64,000 bases of DNA from Desulfuromusa sp. GTDB lineage: Bacteria > Desulfobacterota > Desulfuromonadia > Desulfuromonadales > Geopsychrobacteraceae. The DNA is taken from NCBI GenBank assembly GCA_016744595.1, contig JADGEB010000001.1:62001-126000 (forward strand). Reading direction: 5' to 3'. This document shows positions 8,684 through 18,131 of this stretch, piece by piece; positions within the stretch are counted from its first letter, which is position 1; each line of letters begins with the position of its first letter. A program made the translations under genes and the position numbers. The notes beneath the pieces are model-generated. The model was not told where the DNA came from. It saw only the letters and a list, made by a program, of their open reading frames with translations, and did not search any database.

Positions 8684-10147
8684 ATGAGCGAAGCAGCAGT
8701 CAAAACAATAACTGAACACTCGCCCGAAGAAATTGAGAGGGTTCAGAATTGGATCAATACGCCAGAATATCAAGAAAAAAACTTTGCCCGTGAGGCACTG
8801 GTTGTTAACCCGGCTCATGCCTGTCAGCCACTCGGAGCGCAGATGGTTGCTCATGGCTTTGAAGGAGCCCTGCCATTTGTGCATGGATCTCAAGGATGTG
8901 CTTCCTATTTTCGTAGTACCTTCAGCCGTCACTTTCGGGAACCTGCTTCAGCAACCAGTGATGCTATGACAGAAGACGGTGCTGTATTCGGTGGGCAGAA
9001 CAACCTGTTTGAAGGGTTGGAAAATGCCTATGCCGTTTACAAACCAAAGATGATCCCTATCTACACCACCTGTATGCCGGAAGTTATCGGGGACGATCTG
9101 AACTCATTTATCAGAAATGCAAAACAAAAAGGGCTTGTCCCGGAAGATCTTCCAACCCCCTATGCCAACACCCCCAGCTTTAATGGCAGCCACATTCATG
9201 GCTATGACAGCATGTTGGTTTCTATTCTCAAATATTTGACGAAGGAGAAGAAGGTTGATGGAAAATGTACCGGAAAGCTGAACCTGATTCCTGGGTTTGA
9301 CGGCAATACCGGGAATCTCAGAGAATATAAAAAATATCTTGATGCGATGGACATCCCCTACACCATGATGGCTGATATTACCGATGTTTTTGATTCTGTC
9401 TGTGACGGAACCTATCGCATGTATGCCGGGGGAACCGACCTTGAGGAAGCTGCTGACTCGATCAATGGGAAAGCAACGATTTCATTGATGAAATATTGCT
9501 CTCCACACACCATGAAATGGATCGAATCAGAATACTCTGGAAGCAAAGATATCCTTTCTCTCCCGATGGGGATCAGAAAAACCGATGATTTTCTGATGAA
9601 ACTCAGTGAGCTGTTTGATAAGCCAATTCCTGAAACCCTTAAGGCAGAACGTGGTCGTGCCGTAGATGCTATGACTGATGCCCATCAATATATCCACGGC
9701 AAGAAGTTTGCTATTGCCGGTGACCCCGACTATCTGTTGGGAATTGTTTCCTTTCTGCTCGAAATGGGTGCTGTCCCTTATTACATTCTTTGTTCCCGTT
9801 CGACCAAAAAATTTCAGAAAGAGATGCAGGCACTGCTTGACACCTCACCTCTATACGGAAAACAGGGCAGTATTTATGTCAACAAAGATCTGTGGCATTT
9901 ACGCAGCCTGTGTATGACCGATCCGGTCGATGGAATCATCGGTGATACCCACTGTAAATGGGTTGCTCGTGATGCAAAAATTCCCCATTTCAGAATTGGA
10001 TTTCCAATCATGGATCGTGTGAATACGCATCGAACTCCAGTTATTGGTTATCAGGGAGCGATCAATTTTCTGACTGTTATTGTCAATAAGTTTCTCGATA
10101 TCGTGGATGAAACCTGTACCGATGAATGGTTCGAAATGATGCGTTAG
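8684..10147 (+). CDS. nifK: Nitrogenase MoFe protein beta chain NifK
   Basis: 487-residue subunit that shares the P-cluster with NifD. Its three P-cluster cysteines are Cys47 (NPAHACQPLGA), Cys72 (GSQGCASYFRS) and Cys130 (IYTTCMPEVIGDD). The protein is of the shorter NifK form but keeps a full N-terminal arm (SPEEIERVQNWINTPEYQEKNF). The ATG is preceded by aaaggag. The downstream gene begins after 76 bp, in the same operon. Confidence 0.99.
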   Translation: MSEAAVKTITEHSPEEIERVQNWINTPEYQEKNFAREALVVNPAHACQPLGAQMVAHGFEGALPFVHGSQGCASYFRSTFSRHFREPASATSDAMTEDGAVFGGQNNLFEGLENAYAVYKPKMIPIYTTCMPEVIGDDLNSFIRNAKQKGLVPEDLPTPYANTPSFNGSHIHGYDSMLVSILKYLTKEKKVDGKCTGKLNLIPGFDGNTGNLREYKKYLDAMDIPYTMMADITDVFDSVCDGTYRMYAGGTDLEEAADSINGKATISLMKYCSPHTMKWIESEYSGSKDILSLPMGIRKTDDFLMKLSELFDKPIPETLKAERGRAVDAMTDAHQYIHGKKFAIAGDPDYLLGIVSFLLEMGAVPYYILCSRSTKKFQKEMQALLDTSPLYGKQGSIYVNKDLWHLRSLCMTDPVDGIIGDTHCKWVARDAKIPHFRIGFPIMDRVNTHRTPVIGYQGAINFLTVIVNKFLDIVDETCTDEWFEMMR

Positions 10148-10223
10148 ATGCTTACCACTGGAGGTGGTGAAGTTGCTCTCCTTGTCCTCTGTTTGCAAAT
10201 GGTTCTGCACCGGTGGGGAAAGT

Positions 10224-10664
10224 ATGATCCGAACCCGAAATCTTAAAATTGTCGATTCTAAAAAGAAATCAGGAGTCTCCATGAAAGTTGCATTTGCAAG
10301 TACGGATAAAATATACGTCAACGAGCATTTTGGTCGTGCCGAAGAATTTTATATTTGGGATATTGGCCCGGATAATGCTGAATTTAATGGCATTATCCAA
10401 GTCAAAAATGAGGGGCTTGACGAGGCTGATCGAATTGAAGCCCGCTGCTCCGGTCTGGCTGAATGTGCAGTGGTTTATGTTGCCGAAATTGGGGGACCTG
10501 CTGCTGCCAGGCTGGTGGCTAAAAAAATCCATCCGATCAAGAGTAAGGATCGGGCACTTATTACCGAGACAGTTGTAAAACTACAAGATGTTTTGCGAGA
10601 TAATCCTCCGCCCTGGCTCAGAAAAGCAATGTTCAAAAACACATCGCCGGAATATGTCGAATGA
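10224..10664 (+). CDS. nifX: Nitrogenase cofactor carrier NifX
   Basis: 146-residue FeMo-cofactor/NifB-co carrier of the NifX/NifY family. The start at 10224 is preferred because the resulting N terminus (RNLKIVDSKKKSGVSMKVAFASTD) aligns with that of known NifX proteins. A ribosome site (ggtgggga) lies 5 bp upstream. An internal ATG at 10281 has a stronger Shine-Dalgarno (aggag) but would remove this arm. The core has VNEHFG near residue 34, GLAECAVVYVAEIGGPAAARLV and a C-terminal helix. It lies between nifK and fdxB and is expected to shuttle cofactor precursor between NifB and NifEN. Confidence 0.92.
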   Translation: MIRTRNLKIVDSKKKSGVSMKVAFASTDKIYVNEHFGRAEEFYIWDIGPDNAEFNGIIQVKNEGLDEADRIEARCSGLAECAVVYVAEIGGPAAARLVAKKIHPIKSKDRALITETVVKLQDVLRDNPPPWLRKAMFKNTSPEYVE

Positions 10665-10696
10665 TTTTTCAAATTTTTTTTTAAAGGAGTAGAAAA

Positions 10697-10966
10697 ATGC
10701 CGTTATTAATTGGAAAAACCAGAGGGGGAGAAGACTGGACCCCGACCTTTGCTGAGAGTGTTGATTCAGAAAAATGTATCGGCTGTGGCCGTTGTTATAA
10801 AGCCTGCTCACGTCAAGTTCTAGGCCCGACAGATATTGAAGATGAAGAAAACTATACCAGCCGGATGGTGATGGATATTGTCGAACCTGATAATTGCATC
10901 GGTTGTGCTGGCTGTGGTGTGACTTGCCCTAAAAATTGTTTTTCATTTATTACTCTTGAGATTTAA
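10697..10966 (+). CDS. fdxB: Nif-specific ferredoxin III (FdxB)
   Basis: 89-residue 2[4Fe-4S] ferredoxin. The first cluster motif is CIGCGRCYKAC (residues 28-38) and the second is CIGCAGCGVTC followed by PKNC (from residue 64). The insertion between the clusters (LGPTDIEDEENYTSRMVMDIVEPDN) and the N-terminal TRGGEDWTP segment are typical of the nif-associated ferredoxin III family. It is preceded by aaaggag and lies between nifX and nifB. It probably donates electrons for cofactor assembly or to NifH. Confidence 0.95.
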   Translation: MPLLIGKTRGGEDWTPTFAESVDSEKCIGCGRCYKACSRQVLGPTDIEDEENYTSRMVMDIVEPDNCIGCAGCGVTCPKNCFSFITLEI

Positions 10967-11095
10967 GCAAGGACGGGACGCAGTTGTTCCGGAAAAATGT
11001 GTTCAATGACCCTCTGAAAATGTCACAGACGATATGTATCCTATCTAAAGCAAAGGTGCTTGATTCCATTCCCCAGTTTTGACAGGAGAACTGTT

Positions 11096-11977
11096 ATGGC
11101 AAGCACATGTCCCATGATGAAAATGAAACAACAGATGGATCACCCCTGTTTTGGTGGTGATCATAGCAAGGCTGGGAGGATTCATCTTCCCGTTGCTCCC
11201 GGTTGCAATATCAAATGTGGTTTCTGTGAGCGGAAATTCGATTGTGTCAATGAAAGTCGTCCCGGTATTACCAGCAGAGTTCTTACCCCTGAGCAGGCTG
11301 TAGCAAGAGTTCAATTGGTGAATAATCATATGAACAGACAAAAAGGACCGCAGTTGAAAGTGGTTGGTATTGCCGGCCCCGGTGATCCACTTGCCAACCC
11401 CAAAACATTTGAAACTTTCAAACGAGTTGGTCAAGTTTTTCCTGAAATGACTCTGTGCATGTCGACCAACGGTCTGTTCCTCCCAGAAATGCTGGATCAG
11501 ATTCTGGCCGCCAATATTACCAGTCTCACTGTAACAATGAATGCTCTTACCCCAGAGACTGGCGCCAGAGTCTATGAATGGATTCACTATGGGGGCAAAA
11601 AAATAACCGGTACCGAGGGCGCAGCCATTCTTCTTGATAAACAATTGGAAGGGGTTCGTCTGGCGTCTCAGGCAGGTTTGATGGTGAAAATCAATCATGT
11701 TTACATTCCTGAAGTTAACGACCATGAAACTCTTGATCTGGCTATCAAGGCAAGGGAACTCGGCGCGACAATAATGAATATTATGCCGATCATCCCAATT
11801 GGTCTATTTAAAGATGTGAATCCTCCTTCAGATATAACAATGGAGCTGATACGTAATCAGGCGGAATTGATTCTGTCTCAAGCCCGTCATTGCAAACAGT
11901 GCCGAGCCGATGCTGCCGGAGTGGTTGGGCAGGATATCAATCTGGAAGAACTTGAGATGCAACGGATGGCTGGCTAG
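11096..11977 (+). CDS. nifB: FeMo-cofactor biosynthesis radical SAM protein NifB
   Basis: 293-residue radical SAM enzyme that makes NifB-co, the 8Fe-9S-C precursor. Start chosen at 11096 after gacaggag. The radical SAM motif CNIKCGFC lies near residue 37. The upstream HPCF motif near residue 15 and the C-terminal CKQCRADAAG supply ligands for the auxiliary clusters. The protein ends after the SAM domain and lacks the C-terminal NifX-like domain found in most proteobacterial NifB. A separate nifX lies two genes upstream. It is therefore the short form known from archaea and clostridia. Confidence 0.96.
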   Translation: MASTCPMMKMKQQMDHPCFGGDHSKAGRIHLPVAPGCNIKCGFCERKFDCVNESRPGITSRVLTPEQAVARVQLVNNHMNRQKGPQLKVVGIAGPGDPLANPKTFETFKRVGQVFPEMTLCMSTNGLFLPEMLDQILAANITSLTVTMNALTPETGARVYEWIHYGGKKITGTEGAAILLDKQLEGVRLASQAGLMVKINHVYIPEVNDHETLDLAIKARELGATIMNIMPIIPIGLFKDVNPPSDITMELIRNQAELILSQARHCKQCRADAAGVVGQDINLEELEMQRMAG

Positions 11978-12024
11978 CTAGTGTCATTTTTCATTATTTG
12001 AATTTGTAGCACTGCAGGATTCTT

Positions 12025-13080
12025 ATGAAGCTGGAAGTTAATCTGACAAAAAAACTGGGCGAGTTTGATTTTTCTACCAGATTTCGCGTTGAAGGGGGTC
12101 GGATTGGAATATTCGGCCCCTCTGGAAGCGGAAAATCCACTTTGAGTAACCTGTTAACTGGGTTCTTGGCAGCGGACAGTGGAATCATCCGCCTTGATGA
12201 TCATAAACTGTTTGACAGCAGCAAGAGGATCAATCTCTCTCCAAACCGACGTCGGGTGGCGGTGGTCTTTCAACATGCGCATCTGTTTCCCCATCTGAAT
12301 GTCCGTAAAAACCTGCTCTACGGCTACCAGCGTACACCAGCCTCACAGCGACAACTGAAACTGACTGAAGTAGCTGCAGCCATGCAGATTGATCACTTGC
12401 TTGATCGTGATGTCATTCGGCTATCCGGAGGAGAAAAACAGCGTGTGGCACTTGGCAGAGCACTACTTGCTTGTCCTGATCTGTTGATACTCGATGAACC
12501 TCTCAGTGCTTTAGATAAAAGGCTTAAGGATCAGATCGTCCCTTTTCTGCGTAAAACACTCAGACGCTTCACTATCCCTTATCTCTACATTTCACACTCT
12601 CTCAGCGAAATGCGGCTGCTCACTGATCAGGTTCTACAGTTTGCTGATGGTCGGTTGCGACAAATGACTGATGCCGACACTCTTGCACGACAGAGAATGA
12701 CCAGTAACCATCGTGGCTATCTCAACCATTTAACCCTGAGTTCACCACGGGAAGTTGGTGACCTGCTCGGTTATCGCTGGGGAGGAAATGAATTATTGCT
12801 TGTTTCTCAAGAACATCCGCCAGAAGGATTGTTTGAATTATCCAGCAAGGACATTTTGCTGTGCAAGAAACATCCTCACGCTATGTCAGCACGCAATCTT
12901 TTGACTGGGACGATAACCGGGATCATTGCTCAGGGCGGTATGGTCGGGGTGGAATTGAACTGCGGCGGTGAGATGCTGTTGGCTCAAGTGGTGCGTGAAG
13001 CGGCCATTGAATTGCAACTGGATGTCGGCAAAACTGTTTATGCGGCGATCAAAGCTTCTGCCTTCCGTTATCTTGCTTAA
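12025..13080 (+). CDS. modC: Molybdate ABC transporter ATP-binding protein ModC
   Basis: 351-residue ATPase of the high-affinity molybdate importer. Walker [10 protein letters not shown] is at residues 31-39, the signature LSGGEKQRVALGRAL near 133, Walker B LLILDEPLSALD near 153, and the H-loop in YISHSLSEM. The C-terminal 65 residues (from SARNLLTGTITGI) are the molybdate-binding Mop/TOBE domain. It lies 47 bp after nifB on the same strand, so molybdenum supply is coupled to cofactor synthesis. The gene order C-A-B differs from the usual A-B-C. Confidence 0.95.
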   Translation: MKLEVNLTKKLGEFDFSTRFRVEGGRIGIFGPSGSGKSTLSNLLTGFLAADSGIIRLDDHKLFDSSKRINLSPNRRRVAVVFQHAHLFPHLNVRKNLLYGYQRTPASQRQLKLTEVAAAMQIDHLLDRDVIRLSGGEKQRVALGRALLACPDLLILDEPLSALDKRLKDQIVPFLRKTLRRFTIPYLYISHSLSEMRLLTDQVLQFADGRLRQMTDADTLARQRMTSNHRGYLNHLTLSSPREVGDLLGYRWGGNELLLVSQEHPPEGLFELSSKDILLCKKHPHAMSARNLLTGTITGIIAQGGMVGVELNCGGEMLLAQVVREAAIELQLDVGKTVYAAIKASAFRYLA

Positions 13081-13094
13081 TCAAGGAAAATATC

Positions 13095-13847
13095 TTGAAA
13101 CAACTTAAATTCTACTGCTTTTTGCTTCTGCTGTCGCTGTTCTCAAACCCAGCTCTGTCTCAAGAAATACGCCTTTCAGCGGCAGGTGGCCTGATCGACG
13201 CAATCAAGGGCGTGGCTGCCTCATATCGGCAAAGCCATCCGCAGGTGAAACTGCTAGTCAATTGTTCTTCTTCCGGCGCATTAGCCAAGCAAATAGTCGC
13301 TGGAGCTCCTGCAGATATCTATATTTCAGCCAATCCGAAATGGATGGTTTACTTGCAACAGCAAGGAATGGTTGCCAACAACACAACAAGAGTTTTGATC
13401 CATAACAGCCTGGTTTTGGTTGGCTCTGCGGATCATCAGATTGAGACCTTTGCGGATATTTTAAACATGCAGAAGATTGCGTTGGGGAGCCCTAAATCTG
13501 TACCGGCCGGAAAATACGCAGAACAGGCATTAACGTCGGCAGGGTTGTATCAACAATTGCAGTCTGGCAAAAAGCTTGTGATGGCCAAGAATGTTCGACA
13601 GGCTCTCCTTTATGCTGAGCGTGGTGAGGTTGACGGGGCTTTTGTTTATCAGACTGATGCTTTGCTGACACGGCAGGCAAAGGTTTTGTTCGTCGTCCCT
13701 CAGGAAATGTATCCACAGATCACTTACTCGGCAGCACTTCTAAAAGAGGGGCTGAAAAAACCTGACGTGGATGATTTTTTTAACTTCCTGTTCAGTCAAG
13801 AGGGACAAATGATTTTTCAGAAATATGGCTTTTTACTGGTTGAATGA
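13095..13847 (+). CDS. modA: Molybdate-binding periplasmic protein ModA
   Basis: 250-residue substrate-binding protein with a Sec signal peptide (MKQLKFYCFLLLLSLFSNPALSQ). It is followed by the ModA core: LSAAGGLIDAIKGVA, NCSSSGALAKQI (oxyanion-binding Ser), GAPADIYISANPKWM, and GEVDGAFVYQTDA. The start is TTG at 13095 with aagga 9 bp upstream; no better start exists. It is translationally close to modC (14 bp). Confidence 0.95.
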   Translation: MKQLKFYCFLLLLSLFSNPALSQEIRLSAAGGLIDAIKGVAASYRQSHPQVKLLVNCSSSGALAKQIVAGAPADIYISANPKWMVYLQQQGMVANNTTRVLIHNSLVLVGSADHQIETFADILNMQKIALGSPKSVPAGKYAEQALTSAGLYQQLQSGKKLVMAKNVRQALLYAERGEVDGAFVYQTDALLTRQAKVLFVVPQEMYPQITYSAALLKEGLKKPDVDDFFNFLFSQEGQMIFQKYGFLLVE

Positions 13848-13893
13848 TTAACCAGAAACTCTCGTCCTTAAAAGGGTGCACCGGAGTATTTAA

Positions 13894-14592
13894 TTGATTT
13901 TAAACCTCACGCCAAATGATCTGCAGGCGATATGGTTATCGACCAAGGTTGCGACAACAGCAACTCTGATCACTTTACCGTTCGGCTTCGCCCTTGCCTG
14001 GATGCTGGCATTCAGCAAGGTGCGCTGTAAGCCTTTAATCGATGGCTTGATCAATTTGCCGCTGGTGTTACCACCAGTCGTGGTTGGCTATTTGCTGCTG
14101 CTGCTGCTGGGACGGCAGGGGCCGCTGGGAGAACTATTCAAAACTCTGGGTATTCAGATTATTTTTACCTGGAAGGGTGCCGTGATCGCCTGTTCTGTCA
14201 TCGGCTTGCCGCTAATGGTTCGTTCAATCAGGTTAGGCTTGGAACAGATTGATCCATATTTGATCCATGCTTCGCGTACTCTTGGTGCCGGGTTCTTCGA
14301 TACTTTACGTTCGCTGGTGCTGCCGCTATCGATACCATCTCTAATCACCGGCGGGATTCTCTGTTTTGCCCGCAGTCTGGGCGAGTTTGGGGCAACGATA
14401 ATTCTTGCAGGCAATATTCCCGATGTCACCCAGACTATTCCTTTGGCTATCTATGATTACACCAACACCCCAGGAGGGGATGCCGGGGCTTTGTCACTTT
14501 GCCTGGTGTCGATTGTGCTGTCTTATCTGGTTTTGATAGGTAATGAAATGATCATGCGTCGCATCGGACACGGGTTGCGCAAAACCAGTTGA
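13894..14592 (+). CDS. modB: Molybdate ABC transporter permease ModB
   Basis: 232-residue inner-membrane permease with about five to six transmembrane segments. The coupling EAA-type loop is visible as ASRTLGAGFFDTLRSLVLPLSIPSLITG near residue 127. The family motif INLPLVLPPVVVGYLLLLLLG near residue 50 and SLGEFGATIILAGNIP near 168 identify ModB. It starts at TTG (13894) after ccggag. It completes the modCAB set; the convergent trmO follows. Confidence 0.95.
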   Translation: MILNLTPNDLQAIWLSTKVATTATLITLPFGFALAWMLAFSKVRCKPLIDGLINLPLVLPPVVVGYLLLLLLGRQGPLGELFKTLGIQIIFTWKGAVIACSVIGLPLMVRSIRLGLEQIDPYLIHASRTLGAGFFDTLRSLVLPLSIPSLITGGILCFARSLGEFGATIILAGNIPDVTQTIPLAIYDYTNTPGGDAGALSLCLVSIVLSYLVLIGNEMIMRRIGHGLRKTS

Positions 14593-14690
14593 GCTGTAGA
14601 CTGCCCCGCATAGCCTTAATCAAGCAGGAATAGCAATTCAGTTTTTTCTTTTACCAACTTCTCCGTGTGACGCAATTGAAATGAGTGATA

Positions 14691-15164
14691 TCAGGAAAAA
14701 CGCTTGTCGGAACGCATCGTCTGCGAACCATTCGGGCTTTTTTGTAGCCATCCGGTGCGTACGTTGTCCGGCTGGTCAAATTCGGGGACAAAGGGCTTGA
14801 TGTCAAGCAAGGGGGTGCCATCGAGAATATCGATATTGTTAACTTCGAGAATATTGCCGCTGATACTTTTCAGCTCCAAGACCGAAAGACCAATGGGATT
14901 AGGCCGAGTCGGAGCACGGGTGGCGAAAACACCATGCGTCGTAGCATCGAGAAAAGGGGTGACAGTGAGTTCGACCTTACTGACTTGATGAAACTGGTAA
15001 AGAACAATGATATGGGAAAAGCCTTCAAGATCCTTGAGCCCTTCAACCAGATCAGGGTCTATTTCAATCTGTCCGGAAATTCCTTGTGCCCCCGAAGGTT
15101 GAATCGGCATTTCGGCAATATCGCTGAATGGGCTGTGAATTACACCAATAGATCTGATTTGCAT
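14691..15164 (-). CDS. trmO: tRNA (N6-threonylcarbamoyladenosine37-N6)-methyltransferase TrmO family
   Basis: 157-residue TrmO/TsaA-fold SAM-dependent methyltransferase that methylates t6A37 of tRNA. The family motifs IGVIHSPFSD (residue 6), LEGFSHIIVLYQFH (46) and FATRAPTRPNPIGLSVLELKSI (80) are clear. DILDGTPLLDIKPFVPEFD (112) is equally clear. It is a minimal version without the C-terminal extension of the E. coli enzyme. It lies 215 bp downstream of nifN on the same strand and may share its transcript. Proteins of this family are often seen next to metal and nif genes, with unclear purpose. Confidence 0.88.
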   Translation of the reverse strand: MQIRSIGVIHSPFSDIAEMPIQPSGAQGISGQIEIDPDLVEGLKDLEGFSHIIVLYQFHQVSKVELTVTPFLDATTHGVFATRAPTRPNPIGLSVLELKSISGNILEVNNIDILDGTPLLDIKPFVPEFDQPDNVRTGWLQKSPNGSQTMRSDKRFS

Positions 15165-15379
15165 ATGAACATCTCCAAGATTTTACTAACGTTACCACAA
15201 GATTCAATTTCAAGCTGCAGTCGTCGCACAGGGGCAACTTTTCGGATCCCGTTCGCCGACAGAAGCTAGAGCTAGCCAGACTCAGTTATGCATCTGTTTG
15301 ACATCGAAATCCGCCAGCAAGACCAATCTCAATCTTACTATCAGGATTGTCGGGCTGGCCATTTTCTCCAAGATTATTT

Positions 15380-16675
15380 TTATGAAGCTTGCGCATGTTC
15401 GCGATGCACTGTTGCTGCGTTTGCACACTCGAATAAAAAATACGCACCACCTTCATAAAGGATATCATTTTTTAACTGATTGCCGACCTGCTCCCAATTG
15501 GGGAATCCTCGTGTTACCAGACCTTTATGCTGTTGATGGGCTAATGCTTCGCAATGAAAATTACCAATGAACAGATCATACTTGTCGGCCATGGCCTCTG
15601 CATCTTCCAAATCTCCGACTAGAACCTGTTCCGCTTTGATCTTTTTCAACTGCGGGGAATTAACTGTCGCAATGGCCACACTGACTTTCCCCCCGGCCTC
15701 ATACAGGGACTCACAGATCCCCACCAGCTGATCGGGTTCTGCCGCAACTAATATCCGGGTTTGGCCGAGAGAAAAATGGGTGTCCAGCATGGCGTCTTGC
15801 AAACGCTTTCGCCATCTTTCTACCTGCAGAGGAGGATGGTCGAAACCTGTTTCAGAGAGGAGTTTCGCTACCAGCTTATCGGTTGCAATGAGTCCATTCA
15901 GGTGGGAGAAATGAAAATGGCGCATGTAGAGGTTCTTCTTCTGTAGTTCTTCAGCACTTGGGAACATAGAATCACCAATACTGATAACCAGTCCCGCATT
16001 GCCAAGGTCATTCAGTTCTTCAATCGTAATACCACCATGACTAAGAGATGCTTGTTTTTCGCCAAGATGCCCATCAAGTGAAGTCGATAAATCAGGCACT
16101 GCAAAAACATTAAAGCCGAACCCGGCGATAAAATCTTTAATTTTTTCAACCTCGATGGGCTGAAGACTGACATGGGGCAATATCACGACTTTGTTATCAT
16201 CAACCTCTTCAGTTGCTTGAACCAGTTGCTGCATGATAGCTTTGCAAGCCAATGCCCAGCCGCTTTCCAGCCCTCCTTCATAATCGGGAGTATTCACATA
16301 GACCAGTGGACAATTGATTTTTGCTGAAATGCCACGAATATCGTCTCCTTTTGTCTCTGGAAGTCCTGTTGTAAAGAGGCCAATCAGACTGGGAGATATT
16401 TTTTTACGAATATTTTTGATTGATTCAATAATACTGAAATCTCCACCATCCAGAATTGCAGTCACATCGGTTACTGCTGTTGTCTGAATTGCAATGGGTT
16501 CACTGAAATGGCGAGTATAGTAAACTTTGGTAAAACTGGCGCAACCTTGTCCTCCATGCATCAGCGGCATACAATTATCAATCCCCAAAAAAGCTAGAGT
16601 TGCCCCCATTGGCTGAGATAGCTTGAGTGGATTGATCTGTAACGGTTTGGTTGACTTGCGTTTTATTTTTTCCAT
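15380..16675 (-). CDS. nifN: FeMo-cofactor scaffold protein NifN
   Basis: 431-residue NifK-like subunit of the NifEN scaffold where NifB-co matures to FeMo-cofactor. It has NPLKLSQPMGATLAFLGI and the cluster-ligand region MHGGQGCASFTKVYYTRHFSEPIA near residue 38. TTAVTDVTAILDG, and TTGLPETKGDDIRG near residue 102, also match NifN. Its start overlaps the end of nifE by 13 bp, so it is translationally coupled. The strand is opposite to nifHDK. Confidence 0.96.
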   Translation of the reverse strand: MEKIKRKSTKPLQINPLKLSQPMGATLAFLGIDNCMPLMHGGQGCASFTKVYYTRHFSEPIAIQTTAVTDVTAILDGGDFSIIESIKNIRKKISPSLIGLFTTGLPETKGDDIRGISAKINCPLVYVNTPDYEGGLESGWALACKAIMQQLVQATEEVDDNKVVILPHVSLQPIEVEKIKDFIAGFGFNVFAVPDLSTSLDGHLGEKQASLSHGGITIEELNDLGNAGLVISIGDSMFPSAEELQKKNLYMRHFHFSHLNGLIATDKLVAKLLSETGFDHPPLQVERWRKRLQDAMLDTHFSLGQTRILVAAEPDQLVGICESLYEAGGKVSVAIATVNSPQLKKIKAEQVLVGDLEDAEAMADKYDLFIGNFHCEALAHQQHKGLVTRGFPNWEQVGNQLKNDILYEGGAYFLFECANAATVHREHAQAS

Positions 16676-18015
16676 GGGGCATTCCTTCCTGCTAACTGAA
16701 AAACCGGGTTTTCAAGTGCATTTTTAATATCTTCAGCCAAATTAAGTAATCCTTCGTACCCCCCGTAACTTTTCTTTTTTTCCTGATTGACATCAATAAA
16801 TGCGATCCCTTTTTTGATGGCGGTATAGAGTGATCGACCTCCAGCCAGAAGGAGATGCACACCTTTTTCATCGATCAATTTTGCTTGTTCTGCACCAGGA
16901 TTCATCATCAAAATTCCCTCTTTACCCAGATACTCCTTAGCCTTGGCACGGTCATCTTCAGTCGCTTTACGAACTGATGTTGCAACTACTTCAATCCCCA
17001 GATCCTGTAAAGCCGAGGTTATTGACCACGATTTGTTTCCACCAGTATTCAGGATAGCTTTTTTTCCGGCGAATGCTTTTCGGTAGGGTTGAAGTTTTAT
17101 TTCCAATTTTTCTTCTTCATTCTTGATCAGCGCCTTGGTGCGTTGCAAAAGATCGTAATCTTCTAACGCTTCAGCAATTTGTAGAAGACCTCTGGAGGTA
17201 TCACGCTTGCCGTAAAACGAGAGGGAGATCCACGGGATAGCATATCTCTCCTGCATTTTTCTGGTCAGTGAAATCAGTGATTTGGCGCAGACAATCACAT
17301 TAAGCTTGGCACGATGTGCAGTTCTTATTGATGCCACACGGCCATCGCCACTGAGAGAAGATAAGATCCGAATCCCCAGTTTTTCTAACAGCAGAGAATA
17401 TTGCCACATATCGCCTGTGACATTGTATTCACCAATCAGATTGATATCATAGGGAGTCAGGGTTTCCGGTTCCATGGTTCCGATCAGATGCTGTAAAACC
17501 GCTTCCCCCGCAAGGCGGCTACCAAGATTTTTACTTCCAACAAATCCTGGAGCATGGACTGGAACGCAAGGAATCCCATATTTTTCTGCAGCTTGTTTGC
17601 AGATAAGATCAATATCGTCGCCAATCAACGCGGTCACGCAGGTGCAATAAACGAATACGGCTTCAGGAGCATAGAGATCCACAATATAGGAGATTGCTCC
17701 TGCCAGCTTTTTTTCCCCACTAAAAATGACATCTTTAATACTGGTATCTGTTGTAAAGCCCATTTGCGTCAGGTCACGGCCAGGCCAGCTGGTTTTTGTT
17801 GCTCGTGTCTCCCAGCTCGAACCAAGACAAGTTATGGGGCCATGGACAAGATGTGCAGCATCCGCGTAAGGGAAAAGAGAAATCTGGGCACCTTCAAAAG
17901 CACATCCCCCAGAAGTTGCTCCGGGCGTTGAAATATTACAGGCAGACTTTTTGGATTTATTGTACTCACAGGCATTTTCGACAAGTAATTCTTTGATTTT
18001 TGGTTTGGTTGACAC
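16663..18015 (-). CDS. nifE: FeMo-cofactor scaffold protein NifE
   Basis: 450-residue NifD-like partner of NifN. The GTG start at 18015 is preceded by aaaggag. Conserved cysteines include GATSGGCAFEGAQ near residue 38, GPITCLGSSWETR near 63, and CTCVTALIGDDI near 124. The GDGRVASI and GGNKSW segments match NifE. A sigma-54 promoter lies about 100 bp upstream on the same strand. Confidence 0.97.
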   Translation of the reverse strand: MSTKPKIKELLVENACEYNKSKKSACNISTPGATSGGCAFEGAQISLFPYADAAHLVHGPITCLGSSWETRATKTSWPGRDLTQMGFTTDTSIKDVIFSGEKKLAGAISYIVDLYAPEAVFVYCTCVTALIGDDIDLICKQAAEKYGIPCVPVHAPGFVGSKNLGSRLAGEAVLQHLIGTMEPETLTPYDINLIGEYNVTGDMWQYSLLLEKLGIRILSSLSGDGRVASIRTAHRAKLNVIVCAKSLISLTRKMQERYAIPWISLSFYGKRDTSRGLLQIAEALEDYDLLQRTKALIKNEEEKLEIKLQPYRKAFAGKKAILNTGGNKSWSITSALQDLGIEVVATSVRKATEDDRAKAKEYLGKEGILMMNPGAEQAKLIDEKGVHLLLAGGRSLYTAIKKGIAFIDVNQEKKKSYGGYEGLLNLAEDIKNALENPVFQLAGRNAPWKK

Positions 18016-18115
18016 AGCAGCTCCTTTTCAGTGTGAAAATGAAAACAAGTCCATTGCATCATTGGGAATGGAAAGTCTTACGCAGTACATCGATGTTCTG
18101 CTTCCGAATATATAA

Positions 18116-18131
18116 TGCAAAAGTTCGGCCA
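18116..18131 (-). promoter_or_regulatory. Sigma-54 promoter for nifEN
   Basis: Read on the minus strand the site is TGGCCGAACTTTTGCA: -24 TGGC and -12 TTTTGCA with GG/GC spaced by ten bases. Predicted start is about 18104, leaving a short leader of about 90 nt. No terminator is visible in that leader, unlike nifH and nifV. Confidence 0.8.

Noticed and set aside
15286..15396. 36-codon minus-strand frame overlapping the end of nifN
   Set aside because: It lacks a Shine-Dalgarno and overlaps nifN coding sequence; nothing in its translation is recognisable.
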